A stretch of 64,000 bases of DNA. It comes from LMUY01 sp964246185 (GTDB lineage: Bacteria > Pseudomonadota > Alphaproteobacteria > Acetobacterales > Acetobacteraceae). This document shows, piece after piece, positions 32,059 to 40,227 of this stretch. The translations under genes and the position numbers were made by a program. The notes beneath the pieces were generated by a model. It saw only the letters and a program-made list of their open reading frames with translations. It had not been told where the DNA came from and did no database searches. Within the stretch, counting starts at the first letter, position 1, and each line of letters begins with the position of its first letter. The stretch is from assembly GCA_964246185.1 (NCBI GenBank), contig CAXTPP010000003.1:1-64000 (forward strand), read 5' to 3'.

Positions 32059-32655
32059 GGTTTCGCTGACGTGCAGCTGCATAGCGATCGGCCGGTGATC
32101 TGACACGCTGCGCGGCAGGACCGCCGTTTCCGAGCAGGTCAAGCCGCGCACCACGCAGCGGTCGAGCCGGAGCGGCAGCACGTCGCTCATCCGGTGGGTC
32201 GGGCGGCGTGGCCCGACATCCCGGAAGCCTGGCAGCAGAACGGGTCCGACGAGGTTGTAGTCACCCACGACTGCCGCATTGTGCGGCAGCCAGGCGGCGA
32301 TGCGGCGCAGCTGGCGGCGGTTGAGCAGCTGCCCGTGGGACAGGTGAACGTTTGCAACCGTGAACGGCCCCAAATCTATCACCTGCGCCACCCGGTGCAC
32401 CATCGAGCCTGAGGGCAATGGCAGCACGACCGGACGGTTCGGCAAGGCTGCCGGCATCCAGACGGCGAGTCCATGCACCCGGCCGGGCAGCGGCACCCTG
32501 GCATATCCGCCGCCGGCATGATGCGGCAGCAGGTCGATGTCATGGGTGGCCTCCTGCATGAGCAGGAGGTCTGGCTTCTCCCGCTCGATCAGGGCCATCA
32601 CGTCCGTCAGTCCGGCGCCAGTCAGCCGCAGGAGGTTCCAGCTGACCAGCTTCAC
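32002..32655 (-). CDS. Endonuclease/exonuclease/phosphatase-family hydrolase
   Basis: A 217-residue metal-dependent phosphoesterase fold. The order of motifs fits the family: MKLVSWNLLR (Asn), LLLMQEATH (catalytic Glu), VANVHLSHGQLLNRRQL, AAVVGDYNLVGP (Asp/Asn) and PRSVSDHRPIAM (terminal Asp-His). Substrate could be DNA, a phospholipid or an inositol phosphate; no signal peptide is present. The gene overlaps the 3' end of the cardiolipin synthase-like gene by 57 bp, so the last ~18 residues of each are encoded on both strands. Confidence 0.85.
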   Translation of the reverse strand: MKLVSWNLLRLTGAGLTDVMALIEREKPDLLLMQEATHDIDLLPHHAGGGYARVPLPGRVHGLAVWMPAALPNRPVVLPLPSGSMVHRVAQVIDLGPFTVANVHLSHGQLLNRRQLRRIAAWLPHNAAVVGDYNLVGPVLLPGFRDVGPRRPTHRMSDVLPLRLDRCVVRGLTCSETAVLPRSVSDHRPIAMQLHVSETSEIRQHQAHRRVAQPGGH

Positions 32656-32663
32656 GGCCCGGG

Positions 32664-32783
32664 TCAGGTGTGGTGATGATGCCTGTGGTGGTGGTGATGG
32701 TGGCTATAGGCTTGGGCCGGAGCCGCTCCGACCACGCCGATCGCCAGCACGGCAAGGGCTGCGACCATTAGTTTTCGAATCAT
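32664..32783 (-). CDS. 39-residue exported poly-histidine peptide
   Basis: ATG 32783 to TGA 32664 encodes 39 residues. MIRKLMVAALAVLAIGVVGA is a textbook signal-peptide start, and APAQA provides an A-x-A cleavage site after residue 25. The predicted mature peptide is only YSHHHHHHRHHHHT, ten His in fourteen residues. AGAGAAGG sits 6-9 bases before the ATG. The family is unknown to me; a periplasmic metal-binding role (Zn, Ni, Cu or Co) is an inference from composition. It lies 8 bp upstream of the EEP-hydrolase gene on the same strand and could be cotranscribed with it. Confidence 0.65.
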   Translation of the reverse strand: MIRKLMVAALAVLAIGVVGAAPAQAYSHHHHHHRHHHHT

Positions 32784-32962
32784 GTTGAACCTTCTCTCTG
32801 TGACCGGCCGTTACATTGGACTGGCATGCGAGGTATGTAACACCGCCGCAGGCAGGAACAAAGCCATCTACTCTGCGGAACAACGTTTTGCTTGCACAGC
32901 GAGAGTTCATTTTCTTGGACCAGGCATGGCCTCTGCGCGATGACCAAGGCTGGCGCGAGTCG

Positions 32963-33721
32963 TCACCGGTCCCGCACCTCCACTACGGCGCGCCTGGCCG
33001 CAGCGAGCAACAGGCCGCAATCGTTGTTCACGGTCACGAACTTGAAGCCCATGCCGATGGCGCGCCTGGCATAGGCGGCAGTCAGGCAGTGGACGCCAGC
33101 GGCGATGCCGCGCTCGCCTGTCGCCTGGACCACCCGCTCGTAAATACGCAGGATTTCCGGCTCCTCCCGGTCCAGCACCGGAGGCAATCCCATCGAGAAG
33201 CCCAGGTCGGAGGGACCGACGTACACAGCGTCGATGCCGGGCACGTCCAGGATGGCGTGAAGGTTGGCGACCGCCTCGGCGGTCTCGATCATGGGGATGC
33301 AGAGCACCTCGTCGTTGGCGGTTTTCTGGTAGCCTGCGCTTGGCCCGTAGATGCTGGCGCGCACGGGGCCGTTGGAACGGGCGCCGGCCGGCGGGTAGCA
33401 GCAGGCGGACACGAACGCCTGCGCCTGGGCCGGCGTGTTCACCATTGGGCAGATCACGCCGTAGGCCCCGGCGTCCAGCACCTTGCCGATGAGGCCGGGC
33501 TCGTTGGACGGAACGCGCGCCATCGGCAGCGCCGGGTGCGGCTGCATCGCTTGGAAGCACTGCACCATGGACATGTAGTCCTGCACGCCATGCTGCAGGT
33601 CCACCGTGATGCTGTCCCACCCCGCCTGGGCCATGGTTTCGGCGGAGAAGCCGCTGGGGATGGCGAGCCAGCCATTCACGGAGGCGCTGGTTTGCCAGAT
33701 TTGCTTGAGTTTGTTCGCCAC
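32963..33721 (-). CDS. HpcH/HpaI-family aldolase
   Basis: A 252-residue class II pyruvate-type aldolase of the HpcH/HpaI/citrate lyase family, which cleaves or forms 2-keto-4-hydroxy acids. Visible motifs are WDSITVDLQHGVQDY (catalytic His), LPMARVPSNEPGLIGKVLDAG (substrate Arg), GVICPMVNTPAQAQ, IPMIETAEAV (metal Glu) and VYVGPSDLGFSMG (metal Asp). GTG 33721 gives MANKLKQIW, more natural than GTG 33748, which has no ribosome-binding site. The true substrate is unknown; 2-keto-3-deoxy acids are typical and would fit the nearby sugar-acid dehydratase. Confidence 0.87.
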   Translation of the reverse strand: MANKLKQIWQTSASVNGWLAIPSGFSAETMAQAGWDSITVDLQHGVQDYMSMVQCFQAMQPHPALPMARVPSNEPGLIGKVLDAGAYGVICPMVNTPAQAQAFVSACCYPPAGARSNGPVRASIYGPSAGYQKTANDEVLCIPMIETAEAVANLHAILDVPGIDAVYVGPSDLGFSMGLPPVLDREEPEILRIYERVVQATGERGIAAGVHCLTAAYARRAIGMGFKFVTVNNDCGLLLAAARRAVVEVRDR

Positions 33722-33771
33722 GGCTGAAGCCTTGCAGTTTGACGGCACGGTGCTGCCCGCTTAGGGGCCGA

Positions 33772-34707
33772 CTAAATCGGTTTCAGCCCCGCTTCGATGG
33801 CTGCGCGCTTCGGCTCCAGGAACGGCGGCAGCGCCAGCCGGGTGCCGAGCGAGTCGGGCGCTTCGTCGGCGGCGAAGCCGGGGCCGTCGGTCGCGATCTC
33901 ATACAGGATGCCGCCGGGTTCCCGGGCATAGAGGCTGCGGAAGTAGAACCGGTCCACGGGGCCGCTGAAACGCACGCCCAACCGGCGCAGCCGGTCCACC
34001 CAGGCGTCGTATTCGGTATCCAAGATGCGGAAGGCCACATGATGCGCGCCACCCGCACCCTGGTGGGCCGAGGCGAGGCCAGGCTCCACCCGCACGTGCA
34101 GCTCGGCCGCCGGCCCGCCATCGCCCATGGCGAACACGACGGTTTCGCAGCCATCGGCGGCGTGGAACGTGCGTGCCTGCGACATGCCCATCACGTCCGT
34201 CAGGAACGCCTCGGTCGCCGCGATCTCGCGCACGCTCATCGTGATCGGACCCAGGCCGCGGATTTGGCAGGCAGGCGGCACTGTGCTGCCAGCCCACGGG
34301 CGAGCATCGCCTACACCGCCATCATCGACCAGCAGCAGGCGCTGGCCTTCGGGGTCTTCCAGCGCCAAGCCGTCGCGCCCGTCCTCCGACACGGGGGTGC
34401 AGGCCACGCCAGCATCCGCCAGATAGGATCGCCACCAGCCGAGCGCCTCCGGTCCCGCGACTCGCAGGCCGGTCCGCACGATGCTGCCCGCGCCGCGCCG
34501 CTCGGGCGCTGCCGGCCAGTCGAAGAAGGTGAGGTCCGTGCCGGGCCGCCCTTCCCCATCGGCATAGAACAGGTGGTAGGCGGATGTGTCGTCCTGGTTC
34601 ACCGTCTTCTTGACCAGGCGCATGCCCATGGTGCCGGTGTAGAAGGCGTGGTTGCCGCGCGCGTTGGCGGAGATGGCGGTCAGGTGGTGGTGTCCGCGCA
34701 ACTGCAT
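33772..34707 (-). CDS. VOC-family ring-cleaving dioxygenase (MhqO/LinE-like)
   Basis: A 311-residue protein made of two vicinal-oxygen-chelate modules. The first has GHHHLTAISANARGNHAFYT and LTFFDWP; the second starts near GPITMSVREIAATEAFLTDV and includes GGAHHVAFRI and PGGILYEIATDGPGF. These match the MhqO-like group of putative hydroquinone or glyoxalase-type dioxygenases. His5-7, His in GAHHVA and the Glu in LYEIATD are the probable Fe/Mn ligands. It stands next to the aldolase gene, 50 bp apart on the same strand. Confidence 0.85.
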   Translation of the reverse strand: MQLRGHHHLTAISANARGNHAFYTGTMGMRLVKKTVNQDDTSAYHLFYADGEGRPGTDLTFFDWPAAPERRGAGSIVRTGLRVAGPEALGWWRSYLADAGVACTPVSEDGRDGLALEDPEGQRLLLVDDGGVGDARPWAGSTVPPACQIRGLGPITMSVREIAATEAFLTDVMGMSQARTFHAADGCETVVFAMGDGGPAAELHVRVEPGLASAHQGAGGAHHVAFRILDTEYDAWVDRLRRLGVRFSGPVDRFYFRSLYAREPGGILYEIATDGPGFAADEAPDSLGTRLALPPFLEPKRAAIEAGLKPI

Positions 34708-34829
34708 CAGTCAGGCTCCTCGGCGTTGTTTGGAGCTTCGCACGCCTGGCCGGCCTCGCAAACCCGGCGCCTCTACACCAAGGCTTAACCGGCAAGCGCC
34801 AGGGTGCATCGTCAACAAGGCTTCCCCGC

Positions 34830-36434
34830 ATGTCCGCGCTGCTTGCCGCTGCCCCGCCTTTCCGTCCAAGCCAGAAGGACCGCTTCCTGGCGTTCGCCTT
34901 CGCCGCGGCAGACCTTCTGGTGGAGGTTGCGGAAGACGGCACGATCGGCTTTGCCGCCGGCGCCTTCAAGGCCCGTTTCGGCCAGGCGCCCGAGCATTTC
35001 AGCGGCCAAACGATCCACCGCCTGTTCCATGGCGCGGACCGGCCGGCGCTGGACCTGGCGCTTTCCACCACCGCCGTGCGCGGCCGCCTGGCGCCGCTGG
35101 TGCTCCGCCTGTCGGACACGTTGGGCACCCCCGTTGTCGTATCCGGCCTGGCCATGCCGTCATCGCCCGGGCGGCTTTGCTTCACCGTCGGGCGCCTGCC
35201 TGCGCTGCCTCATCCCAGCGTGGAGGGCGGGCCTGCCGGGTCGTTCCGGCAGATGGCGGAGGAAAGGCTGAATGCGGACGATGGCGGCGCGATCGGGTTG
35301 CTCGAACTGGCGGACTGGTCCGCGGTCCGGGACCGGCTGCCCCTCGAAGCGCAGCGCCCCCTGCAAGCGGAAATCGTGGAGGTGCTCGCCCGGCTCGGCG
35401 GACCCGGCAGCGTTGCGGGGGAAATCTCCTGCGGCCGTTTCGGCGTGCTGGCGGACGCGCCGCCGGATTTGGGCACGGTCGTCGCGGAACTGGAGCATTT
35501 GCTGCGCAATCACCCGGCCACGGCGCAGACCAAGGTGCAGAGCGCCAGCATCGGCCTGGACCGGGAGGGGCTGACAGGGATGCAAGCCGCTCGGGCGCTG
35601 CGCTTCGCCCTGGCCCGTTTTGCGGATGGCGGCACGGACGCCACGGTGGACGCCGGCTTCAACAGCGGCCTGGCGGAGTTCATCGCCGGTGCGCAGATGC
35701 GTGCCCGGACGGTGCGCAACATGCTGGGAGAGGGCCGGTTCCGCCTGGCGTTCCAGCCGGTGGTGGGCCTCGACGACGGGGCCATCCATCATTACGAGGC
35801 CTTGCTGCGCCCCATCTTCGCCCCTGGCAGCGAAATCCAGACCACGCAGGACTTCGTGACCTTCGCTGAGGCGGTAGGCTTGTCGGAGGAGATGGACTGG
35901 GCGGTGATGCAGCACGCGGCCGCAGCGCTTGCCGCCTCGCCTGGCGCGTCCGTTGCAGTCAACGTGTCCGGGCTTTCCATGCAGAGCGTCACGTTCCGGG
36001 ACCGGGTGGTGGCGCTTGTCCGGACGATGAAAGTGCCGAGCCGCCTACTGGTCGAGCTGACGGAGACGGCCGACATCGTGGACGTGGCAAGCGCCTCCGG
36101 CATGATCGCGGAGTTGCGCGCGTTGAAGGTGCCGGTCTGCATCGACGATTTCGGCGCCGGATCGGCGGCGTTCAGGTACCTGCGGGAGTTCCGGGTCGAT
36201 TACGTCAAGCTGGAGGGCGCCTACGTCCGCGGCGCGCTGCGCAATGCGCGGGAGCACGGCTTCCTGCTCTCGATGATCGAGCTGGCCAACTTCGTCGGAG
36301 CCAAGGTGATCGCGGAGACGATCGAGACCGAGGAGGAAGCGCAGATGATGCGGGATCTGGGCGTGGAATTCGGCCAGGGATGGCTGTTCGGCCGGCCAGG
36401 GATGCTGCCCGGCGTGCTCGGCTCCGCCGGCTGA
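34830..36434 (+). CDS. EAL-domain cyclic-di-GMP phosphodiesterase
   Basis: A 534-residue protein. Residues about 20-125 resemble a PAS-like sensor, and about 140-280 look like a degenerate GGDEF-type domain (GRFGVLADAPPD) without the GGDEF motif. The C-terminal EAL domain keeps every catalytic residue I can place: EALLR with Glu323, VNVSG, VELTE, IDDFGAGS, VKLEG, AETIET and the GQGWLFG end. It should therefore hydrolyse c-di-GMP. No transmembrane helix is seen, so it is likely cytoplasmic. Its stop is 2 bp from the 3' end of a convergent tRNA gene. Confidence 0.9.
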   Translation: MSALLAAAPPFRPSQKDRFLAFAFAAADLLVEVAEDGTIGFAAGAFKARFGQAPEHFSGQTIHRLFHGADRPALDLALSTTAVRGRLAPLVLRLSDTLGTPVVVSGLAMPSSPGRLCFTVGRLPALPHPSVEGGPAGSFRQMAEERLNADDGGAIGLLELADWSAVRDRLPLEAQRPLQAEIVEVLARLGGPGSVAGEISCGRFGVLADAPPDLGTVVAELEHLLRNHPATAQTKVQSASIGLDREGLTGMQAARALRFALARFADGGTDATVDAGFNSGLAEFIAGAQMRARTVRNMLGEGRFRLAFQPVVGLDDGAIHHYEALLRPIFAPGSEIQTTQDFVTFAEAVGLSEEMDWAVMQHAAAALAASPGASVAVNVSGLSMQSVTFRDRVVALVRTMKVPSRLLVELTETADIVDVASASGMIAELRALKVPVCIDDFGAGSAAFRYLREFRVDYVKLEGAYVRGALRNAREHGFLLSMIELANFVGAKVIAETIETEEEAQMMRDLGVEFGQGWLFGRPGMLPGVLGSAG

Positions 36435-36436
36435 GG

Positions 36437-36511
36437 TGGTGGGCGCGACAGGGATTGAACCTGTGACCCTTCGCGTGTGAAGCGAATGCTCTACCGCTGA
36501 GCTACGCGCCC
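36437..36511 (-). tRNA. tRNA-Val (anticodon CAC)
   Basis: On the minus strand the sequence folds into a full cloverleaf: 7-bp acceptor GGGCGCG/CGCGCCC, D arm GCTC-AGCGGTA-GAGC, anticodon stem TTCGC/GCGAA with loop TTCACAC (anticodon CAC, reading GTG), and T arm ACAGG-TTCAATC-CCTGT. Discriminator A and an encoded CCA complete 75 bases. It converges on the EAL gene with a 2-bp gap. Confidence 0.97.
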
Positions 36512-36701
36512 GGCCCGCTCAAGGCCGGCCAGGTGTCCTAACCGGACCTGCCTTTGCTGTCCAGCAGCCTGCTCGGACGCAGCGGCGCGGCTTGGCCATC
36601 GACCGCTGAAATCGGCTCTCCCGCACAGGCGTGTGAACGCGGCGAGGCATCCGTTCACCACCCCAGCTCCGTATCAGTTGCGAACCAACATTCCGGTGTG
36701 G

Positions 36702-37784
36702 ATGCCTATGCGATGGAACGAGGCGCTCCGGCCGCAAGGCGCGCGGGCTGCCGGCATCGCCATCATGGCCGTGACCGGGCTGCCGGCCCAGGCGCTGGCC
36801 CACGTGAAGTGGTTCTGCTCAGTCGCCGATGTCACGCAGGCGCCGGCCGCCCTGGTTGACGTTCTGACGCCGCTGTTCGGCCTGATCTGCCTTGGCTTCC
36901 TGCTGATGGTCTTCACAGGATTTCTGGTCGATGGCAGCGTGGCCCGGCGCTGGCCCTGGCTCGCCTCCAGCGGCATGTCAAACGCCGGCACCGAGGAGAA
37001 GCTGGTCCGCCTTGCAACGGGAGCCTACTTCCTGCTGCTCTGGAACGGGAGTGCGGTGGTGCTGTGGGAGCGCGGCGACGCGATCCTGACGCCCGAGCTG
37101 CTGGCGAGCGTTCCATGGATGGGAGCCTTGCAGTTCGCCATCGCCGTATCGGTCGGGTGGCGACGCAGCTGTCTTTTCGCCGCGGCTGGCATCGGCGTCC
37201 TCTACGGCTACGGAATCCTGCAGTTCGGCATCTTCCATATGACCGACTACGTGTTCTTCCCCGGCATCGCAGCCTACCTGGCTTTGACGGGGCTAGATAA
37301 GCCGTGGGCGCTGCGATGGCGCGTTTCCCTGCTGTCCGGCGGCCTGGCCTTCGGCCTGATGTGGACGGCGGTGGAGAAGTTCGTCTATCCGCAATGGACG
37401 CTGGCCGTCGTGGGCGAGCATCCTGACTTGGCGTTCGGCTTTCCTTGGCCGTTCGTCGTCGTCATGGCCGGCTTCGTGGAGTTCACGCTGGCCTTCTACG
37501 TCGTCGTCGGCCAAGGCTTGGTCCGTTTCGGCGCTGTCGCCTACGCCGCCATCTTCCTCGCCGCGATCCCCGAATTCGGCCACCTGGACTCGGTGGGCCA
37601 CATACCGATCGTCGGCATCCTGGCCGTGGTATGCCTTCGAGGCGGCTCACCGCTGCAACGCCTGCTGAGGCTGCCGAAACGGGGCGTCATCGCCCAGGCA
37701 GCCATGGTTTCGGCCCTGTACCTGGTTTCCCTGACCGGTTTCTTCGGGATGTATTATGGGCTGCAATGGATGGAATACGGGTGA
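36702..37784 (+). CDS. Multi-span membrane protein (DoxX-like), unknown function
   Basis: A 360-residue membrane protein with around nine hydrophobic segments. After a basic N-terminus a hydrophobic stretch ends in PAQALAHVKWF, which looks like a cleavable signal or first span followed by the HVKWF motif seen in some DoxX-related proteins. Further conserved-looking blocks are WTAVEKFVYPQW, a GFPWPF loop and the AAIPEFGHLDSVGHIPI segment with two His. The start is uncertain: GTG 36633, ATG 36702 and ATG 36708 are all in frame. Function unknown; the family often has a quinol or terpenoid link, not shown here. Confidence 0.7.
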   Translation: MPMRWNEALRPQGARAAGIAIMAVTGLPAQALAHVKWFCSVADVTQAPAALVDVLTPLFGLICLGFLLMVFTGFLVDGSVARRWPWLASSGMSNAGTEEKLVRLATGAYFLLLWNGSAVVLWERGDAILTPELLASVPWMGALQFAIAVSVGWRRSCLFAAAGIGVLYGYGILQFGIFHMTDYVFFPGIAAYLALTGLDKPWALRWRVSLLSGGLAFGLMWTAVEKFVYPQWTLAVVGEHPDLAFGFPWPFVVVMAGFVEFTLAFYVVVGQGLVRFGAVAYAAIFLAAIPEFGHLDSVGHIPIVGILAVVCLRGGSPLQRLLRLPKRGVIAQAAMVSALYLVSLTGFFGMYYGLQWMEYG

Positions 37785-37815
37785 AAACGACGCGGGGCAT
37801 TTAAGATTGGGGCAT

Positions 37816-39234
37816 TCACGCCGAGAGCGGCTCGGCGATGTCCTCCAGCGACTTGCCCTCGGCGTCGATCCCCAGCCAGAGCTCCATCCCCGCCCCCGCC
37901 AGCATCAGCAACCCGGCAATGCCGTACCCGGCCGATAGCGCCCAGGCTGACCCGGCGGCAATCAGCCACCCGAACAGGAACGGCGCCGCCGCCCCGCCGA
38001 TCAAGGTGCCCAGCGCGAAGAACACGGCGATGGCCAGCGCCCGGGTTTCGAGGGGGAATATCTCGCTCGACGTGAGATAGGCGGAGGACGCCGCGGCAGA
38101 GGCAAAGAAGAACACCACGACCCAGCACAGCGTCTGCGTCGTCGCGGTGAGCAGGCCCAAGCCAAACAGCACAGCCACTGCCATCAGCAGCAGGCCCGAG
38201 ACGGCATAGGTGCCGGCGATCATCTTCTTGCGGCCGATGGTATCAAAGAAATGGCCCAGGACGAGCGGCCCGACGAAGTTCCCCAAGCACAGCGGCAGGA
38301 TATACAGCCCAACATTGGCATCCGGCACATGCTCGTAATGCTGCAGCACCAGGCCGTAGGTGAAGAACACCGCGTTGAACAGGAATGCCTGGCCCACCAT
38401 CAACGTCAGCGCAAGCATCGACCGGCCACGGTAGCGGCCAAGCATCGCGGTGAAGATCAGCCCGAATCCGAAGCTCTTGCGGGGATGGATGGTCAGGCTG
38501 CCGTCCGCGCGAGCCAGCGGCCCGCCGCTCCGGCTCACCCGCGTCTCAATGTCCGCCATGGTCTCCCGGGCCAGCTCGGCCTTGCCGTGGGTGACCAGCC
38601 AGCGCGGGCTTTCCGGCAGTTGGTGGCGCAGGAACAGCACGCCTGCGCCGAGCACCCCGCCGATGGCGAAACCGAGCCGCCATCCCCAGTCGAGTGGCAC
38701 CAGGGCGCCGGAAAGCAGCGGGATCGAGGCTGCGGCGCCGACGGCCGCGCCGAGCCAGTAGCTGCCGTTCACCATGACGTCGATGCGTCCGCGCAACCGA
38801 GCCGGCATCAGCTCGTCGATGGCGGAGTTGATCGCCGCGTACTCGCCGCCGATGCCGAGCCCGGTAATGATGCGGAAGAGGGCGAAACTCCAGAAATTCC
38901 AGGCGCAGGCCGAGAGCATCACGCCTGCGATGTATGTGCCGAGCGTGAAATAGAAGATGCGCTTGCGCCCGAGGCGGTCGGTCAGCCAGCCAAACACGAG
39001 TGCGCCCAGGACCGCGCCGATGACGTAGAACGATGCGAGCGTGCCGATGTTCTGGGCGGTCAGTCCGAGCGTCCGGCTATCCTGCAGGACCGGGCCGAGC
39101 GAACCCATGATGGTGACTTCCAGGCCGTCCAGTATCCACGTGACGCCGAGTGCGCCCACGACCAGGATGTGGAAACGGCTCCAGGGCAGGCGGTCGAGAC
39201 GGGCCGGGATGTCCGTTTGGATGGCGGCGCTCAC
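37816..39234 (-). CDS. Major facilitator superfamily transporter
   Basis: A 472-residue MFS permease of the sugar-porter/metabolite:H+ type with 12 predicted spans. Loop 2-3 carries GWLTDRLGRKRI and loop 8-9 the related GHFFDTIGRKK, both conserved MFS signatures. RIITGLGIGGEYAAINSAIDE matches the span 4-5 motif of this group, and PESPRWLVTHG the end of the first half. The substrate is unknown; the aromatic or organic-acid family is likely. GTG 39234 overlaps the TGA of the preceding DUF421 gene, so the two are coupled. Confidence 0.88.
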   Translation of the reverse strand: MSAAIQTDIPARLDRLPWSRFHILVVGALGVTWILDGLEVTIMGSLGPVLQDSRTLGLTAQNIGTLASFYVIGAVLGALVFGWLTDRLGRKRIFYFTLGTYIAGVMLSACAWNFWSFALFRIITGLGIGGEYAAINSAIDELMPARLRGRIDVMVNGSYWLGAAVGAAASIPLLSGALVPLDWGWRLGFAIGGVLGAGVLFLRHQLPESPRWLVTHGKAELARETMADIETRVSRSGGPLARADGSLTIHPRKSFGFGLIFTAMLGRYRGRSMLALTLMVGQAFLFNAVFFTYGLVLQHYEHVPDANVGLYILPLCLGNFVGPLVLGHFFDTIGRKKMIAGTYAVSGLLLMAVAVLFGLGLLTATTQTLCWVVVFFFASAAASSAYLTSSEIFPLETRALAIAVFFALGTLIGGAAAPFLFGWLIAAGSAWALSAGYGIAGLLMLAGAGMELWLGIDAEGKSLEDIAEPLSA

Positions 39235-39677
39235 CCGTCGCCTTCCGGAATGATCGAGACTTTGCCGTCCCGCTCCACGATGGAGTAGCGGACTTGATCC
39301 AGTCGCATCAGGCCTTTCTGCCGGACGGCCACCATCACGTCGCTCTCCAACATGCGGAGCGCGCGCATCCGCTCCTGTCGCCACTCGCCGCGCTCATAGA
39401 CGACAACCGGCGTGCCATCGACCAGGCGGCCGAACCAGGGCGACCAGTTTTTCAGCGTCGAGACCATCACGTGCATCAGCCCGATGGAGAACACGACGCT
39501 GAACGCGGCCACCATCGAGTGGTCGTCCCCGAGCACGGCCGACATCAGCGCGCCGCCGAACAGGAACAGCACCACGATATCGAACGGGGCCAGCATGCTC
39601 GCCAAACGCCGGCCGATCAGCCGCACGGCGAACAGCAGCACCAGGTAGGCGAAAGCAGCGCGGATGACGACGCTCAT
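39231..39677 (-). CDS. DUF421 (YetF-like) membrane protein
   Basis: A 148-residue DUF421 protein. Three hydrophobic spans cover roughly residues 1-75: AFAYLVLLFAVRLIGRR, FDIVVLFLFGGALMSAVLG and MVAAFSVVFSIGLMHVMVS. A soluble C-terminal domain follows with the family's GTPVVVYERGEW and ALRMLESDVMVAVRQKGL segments. YetF-type proteins are linked to spore or stress physiology in bacilli; role here unknown. ATG 39677 overlaps the stop of the upstream gene (ATGA) and its stop overlaps the MFS start (GTGA), forming a translationally coupled trio. Confidence 0.87.
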   Translation of the reverse strand: MSVVIRAAFAYLVLLFAVRLIGRRLASMLAPFDIVVLFLFGGALMSAVLGDDHSMVAAFSVVFSIGLMHVMVSTLKNWSPWFGRLVDGTPVVVYERGEWRQERMRALRMLESDVMVAVRQKGLMRLDQVRYSIVERDGKVSIIPEGDG

Positions 39678-40186
39678 GGCGCAATGAACTGCGACCAATG
39701 CAGCATCGCATGGCCGTCCAGCCGGGCCTCCAGGACGTTATCGCCGACGGCATTCGGTTCGAGCACCAACCGGAACTCGGCATTGTGCGCTCCCGGCGGG
39801 ACTGCCACCATCATCACCAGGCCATCTTGCACCACCTGCGTGCTGACAGGCTGCGGGATGATGGATTTCAGGCCCATTGGCTCCACGAGATTGGCGCCGA
39901 TGAACAGATCCAGAGTCGGCTCTGATGTCGGATTATCCGAATGGAAAGTGAGCTGCGTTGCGCTCTGGGAACGGGCCACCGGTTCGAAATCAACGGCCAA
40001 AGCCGACTCGGCGCTCTTGGCTGTCCGATGGCTGTAAGCGCCGTGGCCCATGAACCCCGCCAGTCCCGCCGCGACGAACAACACCATCACCAAACGTCCG
40101 GCCCGCTCAGCCCAAACCCAACGCCGCTCAAATGGCTCGTCGAAACCGACCTCCGGTTCGTCATTAACCCGGTCGGCACCTTGCAT
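39674..40186 (-). CDS. Membrane-anchored hypothetical protein
   Basis: A 170-residue protein with an acidic N-terminal tail, one membrane span (about residues 33-50, VMVLFVAAGLAGFMGHGAY) and a beta-rich extracytoplasmic domain (FHSDNPTSEPTLDLFIG, VAVPPGAHNAEFRLVLEP). ATG 40186 gives a sensible topology; the frame is open to ATG 40249, inside the end of glf, which is also possible. I know no name for the family. Its overlap with the DUF421 gene suggests the two products act together in the membrane. Confidence 0.65.
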   Translation of the reverse strand: MQGADRVNDEPEVGFDEPFERRWVWAERAGRLVMVLFVAAGLAGFMGHGAYSHRTAKSAESALAVDFEPVARSQSATQLTFHSDNPTSEPTLDLFIGANLVEPMGLKSIIPQPVSTQVVQDGLVMMVAVPPGAHNAEFRLVLEPNAVGDNVLEARLDGHAMLHWSQFIAP

Positions 40187-40227
40187 GGGGAGGTGAACTC
40201 GCTTGCAGCCCGCCAGTTCCGGCTGGA

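Noticed and set aside
36437..36511. tRNA-Val as an integration site for a mobile island
   Set aside because: No partial duplicate of the tRNA 3' end, integrase gene or phage gene was found on either side.
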